In this document: in pieces, positions 13,061 to 24,965 of the stretch
How positions within the stretch are numbered: the first letter of the stretch is position 1
How the letters are laid out: each line of letters opens with the position of its first letter
NCBI GenBank assembly: GCA_950295325.1
Contig: OX485803.1
Span: 59,783,554 to 59,847,553, forward strand
Reading direction: 5' to 3'
Origin: Polytrichum commune
Taxonomy: Eukaryota; Streptophyta; Polytrichopsida; Polytrichales; Polytrichaceae
DNA length: 64,000 nt
Notes under the pieces: model-generated
Told to the model about the DNA's origin: nothing
Databases searched by the model: none
The model's input: only the letters and a program-made list of their open reading frames with translations
Made by a program: the position numbers and the translations under genes

Positions 13061-14184
13061 ACGAGTGACTTGGGCCCAAATTCTCCATGGCCCCCACAAG
13101 CCGGGGTATATTAATGGTAGCCTAGTAGTAAAGAAAGAAGGCTTGGCATTCTTGGTGTCTATGTAAATTTATCCATCATGAATGAAGGGCATTACGTTAT
13201 TCAGACACGTGGGTTAGTTTCATAACCCTAGAATATGTCAATTATATTATGTGGGCCCTTAGAACAAAGTGGGAATATTCGTTTACTAATCATACATTCA
13301 AGTTGAACTTGGAAATTTGGGTGGAGCTAGGGTGAGTTTCCATGTAGGCCACTTGCCCCAAGAGATTCTAGAAAATGATGGGTCGGAGGTGTTCACATGT
13401 ACTTAAACGCAAGCTGCCATCCAACCACATTATGGCGGTCTACTAGAATATGGAGGGTAGTGGATACATGCCGCTAGACTTCCATGTGCCCACTAAAGAA
13501 TCTTTAATCTACAAACGTCAGTCGCCTAAAGGTTTTGAAGACCGGTTTTAGAAGGAGGAGGAGGTTAGTAGTTGGGCCCAAATTTGAGAATGTGGGAGCA
13601 GCTGGTTGGAACCTACGAACCCTACCCACCATATTTCCTCTATATTTGGGCGGGTTTGTCCCTATTCACACTAGAATTTGGTGGGCGAGCAACCAACATG
13701 GAAACTCACCCTTATACTCTCGACACTATGCGCATGAATTATTGTTCATCCTAGGAATATTCGCAGGAACAATATTCATCCCAATATTATTCCCTGAAAT
13801 TATAATTCATAGCAACACTAGTATTGACAATACTGACACTACTCACAATATTCAAACCATTCAAACCTTAACTATTCATATTCGTACCAATGTCAATTTC
13901 TTCCTATTTTCCGAGTTCCTTCCCATGAAGGTAAGATAATGGAGGCCAATGTTAGATGCTAAATATAGAATGAAACACAACCATGCAGTTGAATAATATT
14001 ATGAGGCTCCAATAAAAAAATCCCCCCACAAGATCAAGGACAGAGTCATTCCAATCTCACTCCACTCCACTAATGCGGGGTCTTTGACTCTATTTTGTGG
14101 AGTCACATCTTCCACAAATAGTAATTTACATGATGTAATAGATTTCACTACGTCTTTACCTTTGCAAATGGATAAGTTTACGTA
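13061..14184. other. Gene-free stretch
   Basis: A 134-codon frame at 13,535-13,939 has no domain, a poly-Arg start and low-complexity Ile/Thr composition, so I do not call it a gene. Nothing else is recognised. Confidence 0.5.
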
Positions 14185-14510
14185 AGGTAGACGTGCCTAA
14201 TTCGGTTACTCATCTTAACCAAACACCCGTACTTGAGTGCTATGCGATTAGATGTGGCTCCAAGAACGGATACCAAAAAGACACGTGTTTAAAAGATATT
14301 GGACTACATGCTCAAACTATGATAACTATTGTAAGCTCAATAGTCAACACAATCGGAGACACTATACAACCACATAACGAACACGAGAATCTTCACTTTG
14401 AGAAAGAAGAAGACAACCCATATGAACCCTTAACATTATGAGGAAAGCATGGCTATGGCTTCGATTTGGATGTGCTAATCATCTTGAACTGATCGCATCT
14501 TAGGGGAGAA
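14185..14510 (+). repeat. Dispersed repeat R1 copy (near full length)
   Basis: Begins near GTGCCTAATTCGGTTACTC and ends after GGATGTGCTAATCATCTT. It is the best copy for judging R1 length (about 330 bp). No coding potential. Confidence 0.75.
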
Positions 14511-14785
14511 GTGAGGTAGTCGGAACAAGAAAACGGTAGAACCGTGAGGCTCTGTCCTTTGCTATGAAAGACTACAATTGTAGTTGATTACTTTGCTCAT
14601 GCCAATCCATGGCTATTCAATATACCAAACCTTTCTTGGATTTTGTGCACCTTCTTCTCAAATACGGATCAAGGATTGAAGCTACTCATTTATCACCCAA
14701 AATTTTAAAAAATAAATAATCAAGAACTGCCAAAATAACTATAGTTAACTAGATTTCTTTCAATGCATTTTAGGGAGCACTTGTA

Positions 14786-14816
<31 letters not shown>

Positions 14817-15215
14817 TATAGTTAACATCCACATTACATAAAGTGGACCAAAAATAACAAGAACAAGTAACGTCCAAGTGTGAACACAAAGTGGTTAGGA
14901 AATTTGCTCTTGAAACGAAGAAGTTGATGCATAGTCTCTGTCCTACAGACAGAGCCCATAAAGTAACCATTCAAGACCCATCTCTACCTTATTAGACACA
15001 CGAGCCCCTAGCCGGTAATAAAGAGATGTTCAAAGTACCCTGTTCTGACCCCCTCCCGACTACTTAAACCTGGGAAAAGCACTCTGCCAGATAACATCAC
15101 AACACCCAATCACTAACGAAGGAACCAAGGAACCCTGGAACCCTACCCTAGTGCCACTTAATATGAACCCTAAAAAAACACACTTTATCTACATACACAC
15201 ACATACATATATATA
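14511..15215. other. Gene-free stretch with (AT)n
   Basis: An alternating AT tract lies at 14,784-14,810. The rest carries no recognised gene. Confidence 0.5.
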
Positions 15216-15266
15216 CCCCCCCGGGACGGACTCGACTGACGAACCGGGGGGGGGGGGGGCGGGGGG
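15216..15266. repeat. Poly-C / poly-G hairpin locus
   Basis: Seven C bases (15,216-15,222) are followed about 24 bases later by 14 G bases (15,246-15,259), one C and six more G bases. The runs could pair as a stem, and the G run could form a quadruplex. Confidence 0.85.
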
Positions 15267-15950
15267 TGTCATAATAAAAGTCACTTACGTGCCGCTAGTA
15301 CATAGATACTGTGGGCCCAACAAGGGGAATCTCGACCGCCGGGTTCCCTACTAGGGGTTCTCATTCATTATGTCCTTTTGTACATGGTAGGGCATAGGCA
15401 TATCTATACTACTCAATACGTATCACTCGAACTTTGTCTCACTACGTCATACACCATAACATTACATAGATAAGGTAGAAATACCATTACCCGTGAAAAC
15501 AAGGTGATTTTATCGCATCCAAGATCTGGTCTCACAATCATGAGATAATTTCCCAAGATAGACGAGAAGGATTCATGAAGAATGCAAGTTGTTTCATATT
15601 TTTTTGTCCTATACAAAACATGCTACAATTTTTGAAAGTGGAAAGTTGTCCAACCCCCTATTCGTTCATTAGATTCTCCCTACACCGAACATGGTAATCC
15701 GCATTTTCATATAGAACATCGCCTAAATCAGTTACCTCATGAGTACATTAACACCTGACTCCCATTGGTACACTAAGTGTATACGCGCTGAAGTTGCCAC
15801 CGAGCCATGATTTGTTTTAGAAATGGCACTTCACCATTATGACGGCGGTCTAGTGCACGGCTAGAGGGTGGTTAATGGGTTATGGTATTTCTACCTTATA
15901 CTAGCCACACTCGTGGTCTAGTCGGCCCGCGGCCAGCCCTCCCCCTCCCG
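15267..15950. other. Gene-free stretch
   Basis: No gene seen. GC content rises just before the fold-back element. Confidence 0.5.
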
Positions 15951-16103
15951 GGAGTTGGTGCCGCCCATCAAGCAAAGATGGGACAAGCTCCCATCTAACA
16001 CCAACTGGCTGGATGCAGGGCATCAACTCGGGAGCTCCACGTCTAGCCAACTGATGTTAGATGGGAGATTGTCCCATCCTTGCTCAGTAATTAGCACCAT
16101 CTC
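15951..16103. mobile_element. Fold-back (MITE-like) element
   Basis: The left arm contains GATGGGACAAGCTCCCATCT and the right arm AGATGGGAGATTGTCCCATC, with outer TGGTGC/GCACCA and inner AACTGGCT/AGCCAACT pairs. The whole unit is an imperfect palindrome of about 150 bp with a loop near 16,025. Each arm also has its own small hairpin (GGGACAAGCTCCC). Confidence 0.8.
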
Positions 16104-16160
16104 GGGGGGGGGGGGGGGAGGACCGGTCAGGTTGACTGGTGGTTGGTTGGAACCCCCCCC
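16104..16160. repeat. Poly-G / poly-C locus
   Basis: Fifteen G bases (16,104-16,118) are followed by about 34 bases and eight C bases (16,153-16,160). This mirrors, in the opposite orientation, the arrangement at 15,216-15,266. Confidence 0.85.
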
Positions 16161-17829
16161 GGTGTGGCCCCTCTAAGAGTGGGTTTTTTGTTGTCTCTCT
16201 ACAAATAAAGGGGGAGAACATGGCCCATAGTTGAACTTGGGATGTGGGGACACATTAGTTGGTGACCAATCACTTGCGGGTAGTGGGCCCCGTGTTTTTA
16301 ACAACACCCTACTAATAAGGGTCACAACACTTGGTCGATGCGGATAGGGTAGTTTGTAGTGGGATGGTGGGTAAGAAGGAGGGAGGGTATGTTTCACACC
16401 CGATTCCAATTCATGCTAAGCTTGGGGTCTAGATCCGAACCTTGAGGTGTTGTGCCGACATCTAAATCTTGGGTGGTGTGGGCTCATGGAACATTGTGGC
16501 CGCCATGTGTAATGTTATGGAGCAATAAGTAGATGGTGATCATATGCAATGTTGAGATCAATAGAGCTCCCGGTTTGGGAAGTTTTTGAAAAGGAACACA
16601 ACTTGCCAAGTGAGTCCTTAGTAAGTTATTTAAAAGAGTGAGGAATAACACGGCCATGGTAATTTGTGACCGGCAAAATCATACAGCTTATCTTATTGGG
16701 AGGCTACACTAAACAATCTTATTTGTGTGGGCCATAATAATTGTTCTAGACCCCATGTTGCACTAAATATTGTATTTAGTGTCACTTACTATTTGGAGTT
16801 ACACAATGCTATATCTCTTTACATAGATTGATGTGAACTTTTACCAAGTGACTATGCTTCACAATCTAATGGACATGTTGGCGTCCAACGCGTTCTCCAT
16901 CTCCAATCTAACACCATGACCTACCATCTGAATTGAACCTATTTATCTTTGTCTTGTCACTGAAATTCACGCATTTCCAATCATCAATGGTTTAATTTTC
17001 ATACCTTTGAGCAAACCTCAAGCGTGCAATAACATGTTTATGACTCAAAAATGGTTTCCTTTGCACCCAATCCAACCTCTCTTAAAGCACGCCTCACAAT
17101 GATGTTAGACAACAACTTACATGTTTCAGTTCGAAGTTGTTTTGTCATCACAAACGCAACTCCAAGTCGACCTTCATTAACAAGAGTGACACAACGCCCT
17201 TCCTCTCAATCTGCAAGAAGCTTTGGATGCCCTCCTCTTTGTCTCTCAATGTTGCCCCCTACATCATTCCTCATATGCGCTACAGAAGCCCTATAGGTAG
17301 ATATAATTTACACCATGAGTTTATTTTATAAACTCTATTTTGTTTGTAAATTATGCCATTTATCAAAATATTGGAATTTTTACATAAATTGATAGTAAAC
17401 CATTAAAAAAACATTAACGACAACAATAGATTAGCAATACATGCAAATGAAATTCAATTGTACATGGTTGCGACACTATCTTGAAATAATTCATAACTAT
17501 TTTGAAAATTTCAATGACCACCCCAAGCTTGCCATCATCTAATTTTGATGTTTTTTTTGTTAATTGAGGCAACTTCTCATCCAATCCAAAGACATTCATT
17601 GAACCTCCAATACATTCTTTATTCTTTCAAATATAATAGACCCTACTTTAGTAACAAAAATGAGATATAACTGATATTTTCACCTACCCTATTTAAGATA
17701 TAATATTTTATGGGTCATTTAATCCAAGTTATAGTAATTCCAAAATTTGTATAATTTTGCTCTCTATTGACTTAAAAGTACCCTATATTTTCCTCATGTG
17801 GTTTAGTATTATTTCAACATTGACCTTCT
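16161..17829. other. Gene-free stretch
   Basis: No gene found. Sequence at about 16,725-16,830 contains TTAGTGTCACTTACTATTTGGAGTTAC-like words reminiscent of the M1 fold-back arm and may be a fragment of it. Confidence 0.45.
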
Positions 17830-18430
17830 CGTCCATGGATGAAGGGGTTACAATATCTACACACAAACCTTCTATAAGGTTGAGGGCTAGTCCATTTTGA
17901 TTGGGTTTCATTGAAATAATCGGGGATCTTTGATGACATCTCTGAATTTGAATCATCACAAAATAACCATTATACATGCTATAGAATGGTTTGATGTGCT
18001 TTCACCTTTCTAATGGGCGAAGTTGCTTAGACACCACAAATCCTTGGCCCATTCGCAAGTTGGTCTTGCATCAATACTACATATAGAATGAAAGTGATTT
18101 TCAAGTATGTAATTTGTTTTTCCATGCCACAAGAACACCCAGACTACTTCGTGCAGTCTCTATAAATTCGTTAAGCCTTGATGATGAGGTTACAATACCT
18201 ACTTAAAAATCCCCTATAAGGTCGAGGGCTAATTCACGGCGATTAGGTTTCACTGAAATAAGTGGGGATCTTTGATGCCATTTCCGAATTTGAACAATTT
18301 CAAAATAGTCAAATAACATGCTATAGAATGGTTTGATGTGTTTTCACCTTTCTAATGGATGAACTTACGTAGACACCACAAATCCTTGGCCCATTTGCAA
18401 GTTGGTGTTGCATGAATACTATAGAACACA
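17830..18430. repeat. Two-copy tandem duplication (period about 343 bp)
   Basis: Segments 17,832-18,085 and 18,177-18,424 align along their length: GGTTACAATA, CTATAAGGT, GAGGGCTA, GGGGATCTTTGATG, ATGCTATAGAATGGTTTGAT, CACCACAAATCCTTGGCCCA and GCAAGTTGGT occur in the same order in both. No conserved frame is evident. Confidence 0.85.
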
Positions 18431-18639
18431 ATGTGATTATTGGGTGTGCTACTTGTTATTCATGCCATGAGAACTAGGTTGCTTGGCACAAAGGGATGTC
18501 TTTGAAATTCTTTTGTGGATAAGGTTTCACTAAGATAGAGGATGCTAAGTCACTTTAAGCACTGTATATATAGAGCACTATATATAGATACACACAAATA
18601 TACGATTCTACATATCCTAGGAATTGTGAATGATTCCCC

Positions 18640-20400
18640 ATACCAATCATTAAATCTCTACAACTTCATAAATGGTTGACTACAAACGGTTATGTGTTTC
18701 TAAGTGACCAAGTAGGGAAACAAATACTAGGTACACCTATGGGCTTTCAATGCTCTCCTCTTTGATGTAATTTGTATCTCGTATCTTACGAGATTCAATC
18801 TATCTAAAGCCTTGCTAAACTTGGAAACACTAATATTATGTCTAAATTTAAGTATGCCTTTAGGTATATTGATGACTTATGTTGGCTTAATGTGGGTGAG
18901 GCTAGTTTATTCTTTGTTCCATACAACCAAGAGTCGTGGATAATCCGTTTTTCGCTTTACCCACTAGATAGAAGAGAGAAAAGAAAAAATAACGCCCATA
19001 AATAGGTACCGGAGTGAATGTGAGCATGTTAACCTGATGTTGATCACGGTTGTCCGTGATGCAACTTAAGGTATTTTACCTCTTTGAAGAGGTGGGCTCT
19101 GGTGGTGTGTTAGTAGTTTCCTAGTTCATTAAGATGAGGGGACGGGTGTTTGTTTATTGTCAAGTTTTATTTTGTTTAGGACAAGGTACGTGAGGTATTT
19201 GATGGTGTTTTGGTGTATATTTTTCATGAGAGTTTTAATGTTGGGTTTTGGGATTTTAAGGTTGGTAAGTTTCTTAATTGAGTGTTCGTGTATAGCTCCT
19301 CTTACTCCGGCCGTGATAGTAATGAGGGGGTTGGTTTTCCAACCCTTGCTTTGTAAGTTGTGAATTGATGGGCCATATTTGTTATGTTTACGTGCGAGAG
19401 CCTGGTTGAGGAATCTGTCATGGCAATATGTGAATTCAATGAGTTGAATTGTGAGTGTAGGGGAGGGTGCAATTGGTGTTTGTGTTTGGTTCGGGGCTCC
19501 TATTATGCAAAGGATGCATGGCCTCAGTTTAGCTTGGCATTGGCAGGCTTATTATGAGCATGTGCATTTAGGGAGCCACCATGGGATTGTTTGGTCTGGT
19601 GATTTGTTGTTGAAAGTGCCTACATTGGTCAATGTGAGGAACCTCGTGTTTTTGTTGGCTTGGAGCGATTGGGTGATGAGGTGTGTTGCTTTGTTGTGCC
19701 GTACTATTCTTAAACCTTTTAGGTATGGGTGTTCACAGTTTGATAATAGGTGTGGCCATGTGTCTCTGTCATTAAAATGGCACAGTGTGCAATTAGGGTT
19801 TTGATGTGTGAGGGGCTAGAATATATTGTTCTTGTGGTTACCCATGTACTGGGCATACCTGAATTTTAGGGTGGGAGTGATTTGGGCGTCTATCACGCTT
19901 TCATTTTTCCATAAGTGGTTACAAAGATTCTGATTTATTTGAGTATTGGATAACCATTTGTCCATGTATGGGAATTTGTGTTTGGCTGATACAAATTTTT
20001 GGTTTCTATGTTCTTTTGTTATAAATGTGTGAAGGTTGCAGATGGCCCCGTCGTGTGTGGCAGTTGGACAGCTTGCTAACTAGTAGGGGGTGGGGTGGGT
20101 TGTGTGTATCCGGGGCGTTACGGTTGGTTTTTCCTTAAGTGTTCCTTCATTGACTAGTGTATCGACAATAGACATTATAGAAATCAAAACTGAGGTATCT
20201 CAGTTTTCATTATCAATTCCCAATTTGGGCATCAAAGCTCATTGTATGAATGCCTTGATTAGTGTCACAGACGAAAAATCTAGATTGTTTATCATGCAGA
20301 AATTCGATAAACGTCATGATCTACCAGTCAAGTATTCACAGTATTTTCGGTTCAAATCAAACAATTCTTCAAGGAACCACATAATGTAATAATTTCACAC
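18640..20400 (+). pseudogene. Reverse-transcriptase pseudogene, split by a LINE insertion
   Basis: The left part (18,660-18,965) translates to GYVFLSDQVGKQ, then LGTPMGFQCSPL, then YAFRYIDDLCWLN. The last carries the Y-x-D-D catalytic motif of reverse transcriptases, and PMG-x-x-x-SP fits RT motif B. Two in-frame stops follow the SPL block and the EIQSI block. The right part (20,165-20,390) continues with IIEIKTEVSQFS and QKFDKRHDLPVKYSQYFRFK. The reading resumes exactly where the left part stops (after YPLD), so one gene was cut by the minus-strand LINE. The PMG/YIDD spacing suggests a non-LTR or Penelope-like enzyme; I cannot fix the class. Non-functional. Confidence 0.7.
18966..20160 (-). 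mobile_element. LINE 3' end (5'-truncated), nested insertion
   Basis: On the minus strand, near 19,157-19,340, it encodes NPLITITAGVRGAIHEHSIK followed by KLTNLKIPKPNIKTLMKN and IKYLTYLVLNKIKL, in one frame. The same signature (a G-x-R/I-G-x-IH block, then IKYLTY-VLN) recurs in the relics at 29,656-30,290 and 46,290-48,260. It corresponds to the region after the reverse transcriptase in a LINE-type element. More upstream coding sequence is degraded. Flanking TAGAT (left) and TAGAC (right) may be a short imperfect target duplication. Confidence 0.65.
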
Positions 20401-22400
20401 ACCGTACCTGTTCATTATTCATCCAACAAACCCAATAGTGGCTATGCAATAGATCCAAGCCTTGTTTACCACTCTTTCATCTAATGGCTTCCAATTAGCC
20501 AAACTGAAAACATATCATGATCAACTTTCTAACTGATAACCATTTTTCCGGCTATGAAGTTCAGTAAAGACAACCTTCCACTGTTACTACAAGGTATGTT
20601 ACTTTCCTTGTACTCTACTGTGTTTATCACATGGAGAATTGACGATTGTATGTTAGAATAAATACTTACAATTATCATGAGATTGAGGGCCACTTCACAC
20701 ACGAGCCAAGAGCCGTGACCATGAAATTCTGAGAGCCCAAAAGGAAGTGTCCAAAGGCCGTCCCAACACACCTCCAAAATCATGTAGTGTGGTCACGGAT
20801 CCTTGAGTGTAGTGTGAAGCCATATGTGATTAGGCCCTCAACCAAACGTTATTTTAATGAATTTCTATTCATGGGGGGTTTCACACATGATAAAGTAGAG
20901 TAAAGCAATGGTTGTGATCATTCAAAGTGCCGTGGTCTTCCTGGTTTTGTGTTAGACCTACGTCTAAGAGGTGGTTTTGGAAAATAATCCAAGTAACCAT
21001 GAAACATGATCCATTGGATGCCATGTAGGAAACTATGCAGACTTTACATCCATCTTGCATCACATACTCAGTTGGTCCCTCAAGCGTAGTCTGAAGCTAA
21101 CTTGGACCGGCTCCACCTTTTCCACCAATGAGAGTGCTTTGAAGTGTAATGGTCACAAGCTCTCAGTCTCATGTTTGAAGTGGCCCTGAGTGAGAGTTGT
21201 TATTAGAGGATTGGTATGCATATTGTGAGTGAATGCAAACCAACATCCACTCCTATATAGTTATGACCTACTAGGGGTTTTTGTTAGGTGGTCTCTCTCT
21301 CTATGCTTTGTTGTCTTATAAAACTAACATTAATCTATTTCGCAATAGTCTTCTTGAAAGAAAAAAAGAAAAAACTTCAAGCTCATTATAAATATACATG
21401 TACATGGAAGGTATTACACTTGCCATGAAAACAAACACACCACTATGATAGATGAAAAGGTAAAATAACCAAGGTTGCAGACGCAAGTCATGTCACTAAA
21501 CCATGGTCAAAATCTAGGGTTTATGGGAACTTACCATGATTAAGGTCTCCAATATAAACCTTGAACCCTAAATAAACTTCCCTTTTTTACCATTCACATA
21601 AGTGAGAGGAGGTGTTCATACTTACCGAGGCAGTAGATATGTGCTAAACATGGGAGAAGTTAGGGTAAACCACAAGAAGAATATTCTACTTGAAGTTACC
21701 CAATCCTGGCAAAGGAACATGTTTGAACACTCGTTTTTCATCTTGCAATGAGTGAAGTAGTTTGAAATACCACAATGCATTTGAAATTGTTAATGGCGTA
21801 TGACATGGATGACAATTGGGTTATGTTGTTATTTACCTCATGTACATGACTTATCCTCAAATATGTGGTGGTTGGTGGCATGGGCACATGTGAGGCATGC
21901 CATTCACACTTTCAACTCACATAATGATGTATTGTGCTCAAGAGTTTTTATACAATGTTATTGGATGAAGTTATTGGGAATTTGTACCATGGTAAGTGTT
22001 CCATTGGTAATGTTACATATGTCTTGTGGTGAAGCAAAGGATGTTTGCTTGAACTTCCAAGGTATTAGAAATTTATACTCAAAACCTTGTTGTTGGATAT
22101 CATTGAAAAACATAACCCCTAGGTATGGTAAACATTTTTACAAAGCAACTTAGCCTAATACACAAACATGTGGATACCTCACCATGCACATACTTAGCTA
22201 TATTTGAAACCAAATACACTCTACCATGCAAACAAATACTTTGTTACAAATGTGAATGTTGAAAAAGAAGTTGAAGGAGTTCATGGAAAATTCTCATCCA
22301 CCCACCCTTGCATTGCAATGAAGAAGAGTTTGAAGGGTTTGGCCTCTGAAAGTGGAAGTTCAAGCTTTGAAAAAAGTTTTGAGAAATGAGCTATCTCTGT
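20401..22400. other. Gene-free stretch
   Basis: A 117-codon frame at 21,800-22,153 has no domain I can defend. Otherwise AT-rich, with no gene or clear repeat. Confidence 0.45.
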
Positions 22401-22627
22401 GTAAGGCAGAGGGAAGCTATCTTATGAGCGATGAGCAGTGAGCGGTGAGCGGTGAGCAGTAACACATGAGCAATGAGCAGTAACATATGAGCAATGAATC
22501 CAAATTTAGTAAAGACACACGGGTTTAGGGTACACAACCAGAATTTTGACAAATTAATTGCATATTTTCAATTATAAATTGCCAGTATTTTAAATGAAGC
22601 ACACGTGAAAGGGCCCTATTGCCATGG

Positions 22628-23065
22628 ATCATTTAAAGCACTTTCAATTCATTGTTGATTTTTATTATAATAATCCAAACCAATACATGTCATTTATTGA
22701 CATCCTTATACATGTAGTTACAACCAACACTTGCACAACTACTCACATTCCACAACACCAGCAAGTTCAAGTAGGTGCATAACCTCATTATATGTATATG
22801 TAGGTGCCATAATTGTGAACCACTCAAACCGCTCACGGTTGGGTCGTAGTCTAAATAAAAATGAAGTTACTGAATCATTTGAAATACTTTTAGTCCATTG
22901 CTAATTTTTATTATAATAATCCAAACCAAAACATGTCATTTATTGACATTAAAATATATGTTGCTTAATAAAACACTTGCAATATTACTCACATTCTACA
23001 ATACCAGCAAGTTCAAGTAGTCGCATGACCTCATTATAGGTATATGTAGGTGCATGAATGAACTT
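22628..23065 (-). repeat. Tandem duplication of the SWIM gene 3' end
   Basis: Segments 22,628-22,820 and 22,877-23,065 are about 243 bp apart and align. Both encode, on the minus strand, a terminal APTYTYNEVM followed by LLELAG and the same end VECE-stop, then a shared 3' flank (AATAATCCAAACCA, ATGTCATTTATTGACAT). The outer copy is therefore a detached duplicate of the last roughly 25 codons. Confidence 0.85.
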
Positions 23066-24965
23066 GTCACTCTCGTAATTCACCTTACACAAAAATCTAA
23101 ACACATAATAAAGATGTTTATAATACACCAATTTTCCTTTCTTTCCCAATGCATGAGAGGACATTTTCGTGAAATCCGGGCATGTGCAATGCGAGATGTT
23201 GCCAATTGTGACATGGTAGGTGATATCCTCCTTGGAGACAATATTGATTATCACTCCAAAGCCCGGATATGGAATGGCAGTGACTCCAACCACATAGTAA
23301 TTTTCCATGAGTCCGGTGCTTTCCCATTTGTTTTTGTGATCCGCCAGCGGTGCTATTGGATTATGACGCACTGTCTTCCCAAACCTGAATGTAGGGTGGA
23401 TATCCGGGTTTGGTGGCATACAAAAATGCGAGCGAGGGATGGGAAGAGTTGCGATTGTTGAAAGCCTACAACGAGGGGACAATGTCTCCCTCTGCTGTAG
23501 TTAAAATTCAACATCTTCAAGTGCCAGAACCTCCTTTCTCGATAGATTGGTACCTATCTTCACCGGCCACGTGTTGGGTAATATAGGCCAATCCAAAACA
23601 TATTTCTTCTTACTGCCACTCACACAACGCTTGATATCGTCAAGGCAAAACCAAAATTCATATTCCACATTGTTGGGAGAGCAAAATTCCTTCATGAGCC
23701 CTTTGTATGTCGGAGCAGGTGTGCCATGTTTTCCAATCCGGACTTTGGTATTGCACATAGTCCCTGTAATGGCCTGCAGTGCCCAACATCGTTTGACTGA
23801 GTTGGGTGGCAATCTTGTAATGTGCCACTTAGAAGTAAGACAAACAGTTTCTAACACGGATGTAGTATGAGACACACTATGAATTGCAAACTCAACGATT
23901 CCTCTATGCGTCGACGAGTCGCTCGGGTGTTGGGACGATGAATGAAATAATTCACTTTGTCGGGTCGATGAGAATCACAATCAACACCCGGTGATAGGTT
24001 GAGTTTGCGTTTGGTGGAACCAAAAAACTCTGACCCTTCCAATGTACAATCTTTAGTGTTGACGTCTTCTGCCCCTCGATAAGACTTCGTGGCATCAACC
24101 AATATTTTTGGATCTCCACACCTGACAACTGCTTTGAGTTTCAAAGATGCCAAATAAGGACCTTTACCATCAGACCCCCTCTCAACCATGTCCGGTAATT
24201 TGCAATTTGCATGAAGGCATGGATCATGTCGTCGACTATAGTTTCATATAAACAAGTCATCTTGTTGCCGGATTGTTGGAGCCATTTTTTGTCTACAGTC
24301 TCTGCAAGGTTGCATGTTGGCATTTCCACACGTTCTTTTATTGTCATATCCTATGGACAACACACAAATATGAGGATAAGAAAATATAAGATATATATAA
24401 CAATGAAAGAAAAATGAATGACATTGAATAGTGAATTTTGATATGTACTTACAAATAGCATATGACCACCCCATTGTCTGTAACGAAAGTGCCAAAAACC
24501 CAACCACTTTGAAAGGCAAAGCAGATCTGGATGACAACCACCAAGAACGAATCACATGATACTTAGTCTCGGTGTCGTTCATTGTTTTCGCGTCTTTGTA
24601 ATCCTTGCATATTTGCTTATGTTGAAACTGCAAGAATGGTTTGATATAATTTTGGGTCACCTTATCCAAGCTCGCAGACCAATGGAAAAGACATGTACAC
24701 TTACGTGCAACCATGGAGAAATACGCCACACAATACAAAAAAGAAGAACAATCTTCTGAGGCGGAGATGGAGGTAGGTTATACGAACGAAATGGTAAGAT
24801 AATAACTTTAAAATCAAAATAAATTTGGAGGTATGTAATGTATATTATATTGTGCACGCCGAGAATACGATTCCAACGGTATATAGCATGAACAAAATGA
24901 TTTTGTTTTGCATGTTTTAGAGCCAAAAAACAATCAAAGCATCTTCGATCTTCTAAAATCTTCAA
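22985..24965 (-). pseudogene. SWIM zinc-finger, Mutator-like element protein (broken)
   Basis: Pieces in order on the minus strand: 24,740-24,450 (CLFHWSASLDKVTQ, IRSWWLSS), an intron with GTAAGT donor and CATAG acceptor (about 24,452-24,352), 24,350-24,180 (CNLAETVDKKWLQQSGNK), 24,189-23,870 (SEFFGSTKRKL), 23,875-23,504 (KRCWALQAITG) and 23,482-22,985. The last has a SWIM-like CTCPDF ending in YYKH: C99-x-C101 is present, but Y121 stands where the CxCxnCxH pattern needs Cys. A one-base slip in a G run near 24,180, a second shift near 23,870 and a TAA at 23,501-23,503 break the frame. SWIM domains bind zinc and nucleic acid and often end Mutator-type transposases. The upstream catalytic region is missing or unrecognisable. 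Confidence 0.7.

Noticed and set aside
13535-13939. 134-codon plus-strand frame
   Set aside because: No domain, biased composition, no supporting splice or promoter signals.
21800-22153. 117-codon plus-strand frame with a faint pentatricopeptide feel
   Set aside because: The match is only a handful of residues and cannot be told from chance without a profile search.
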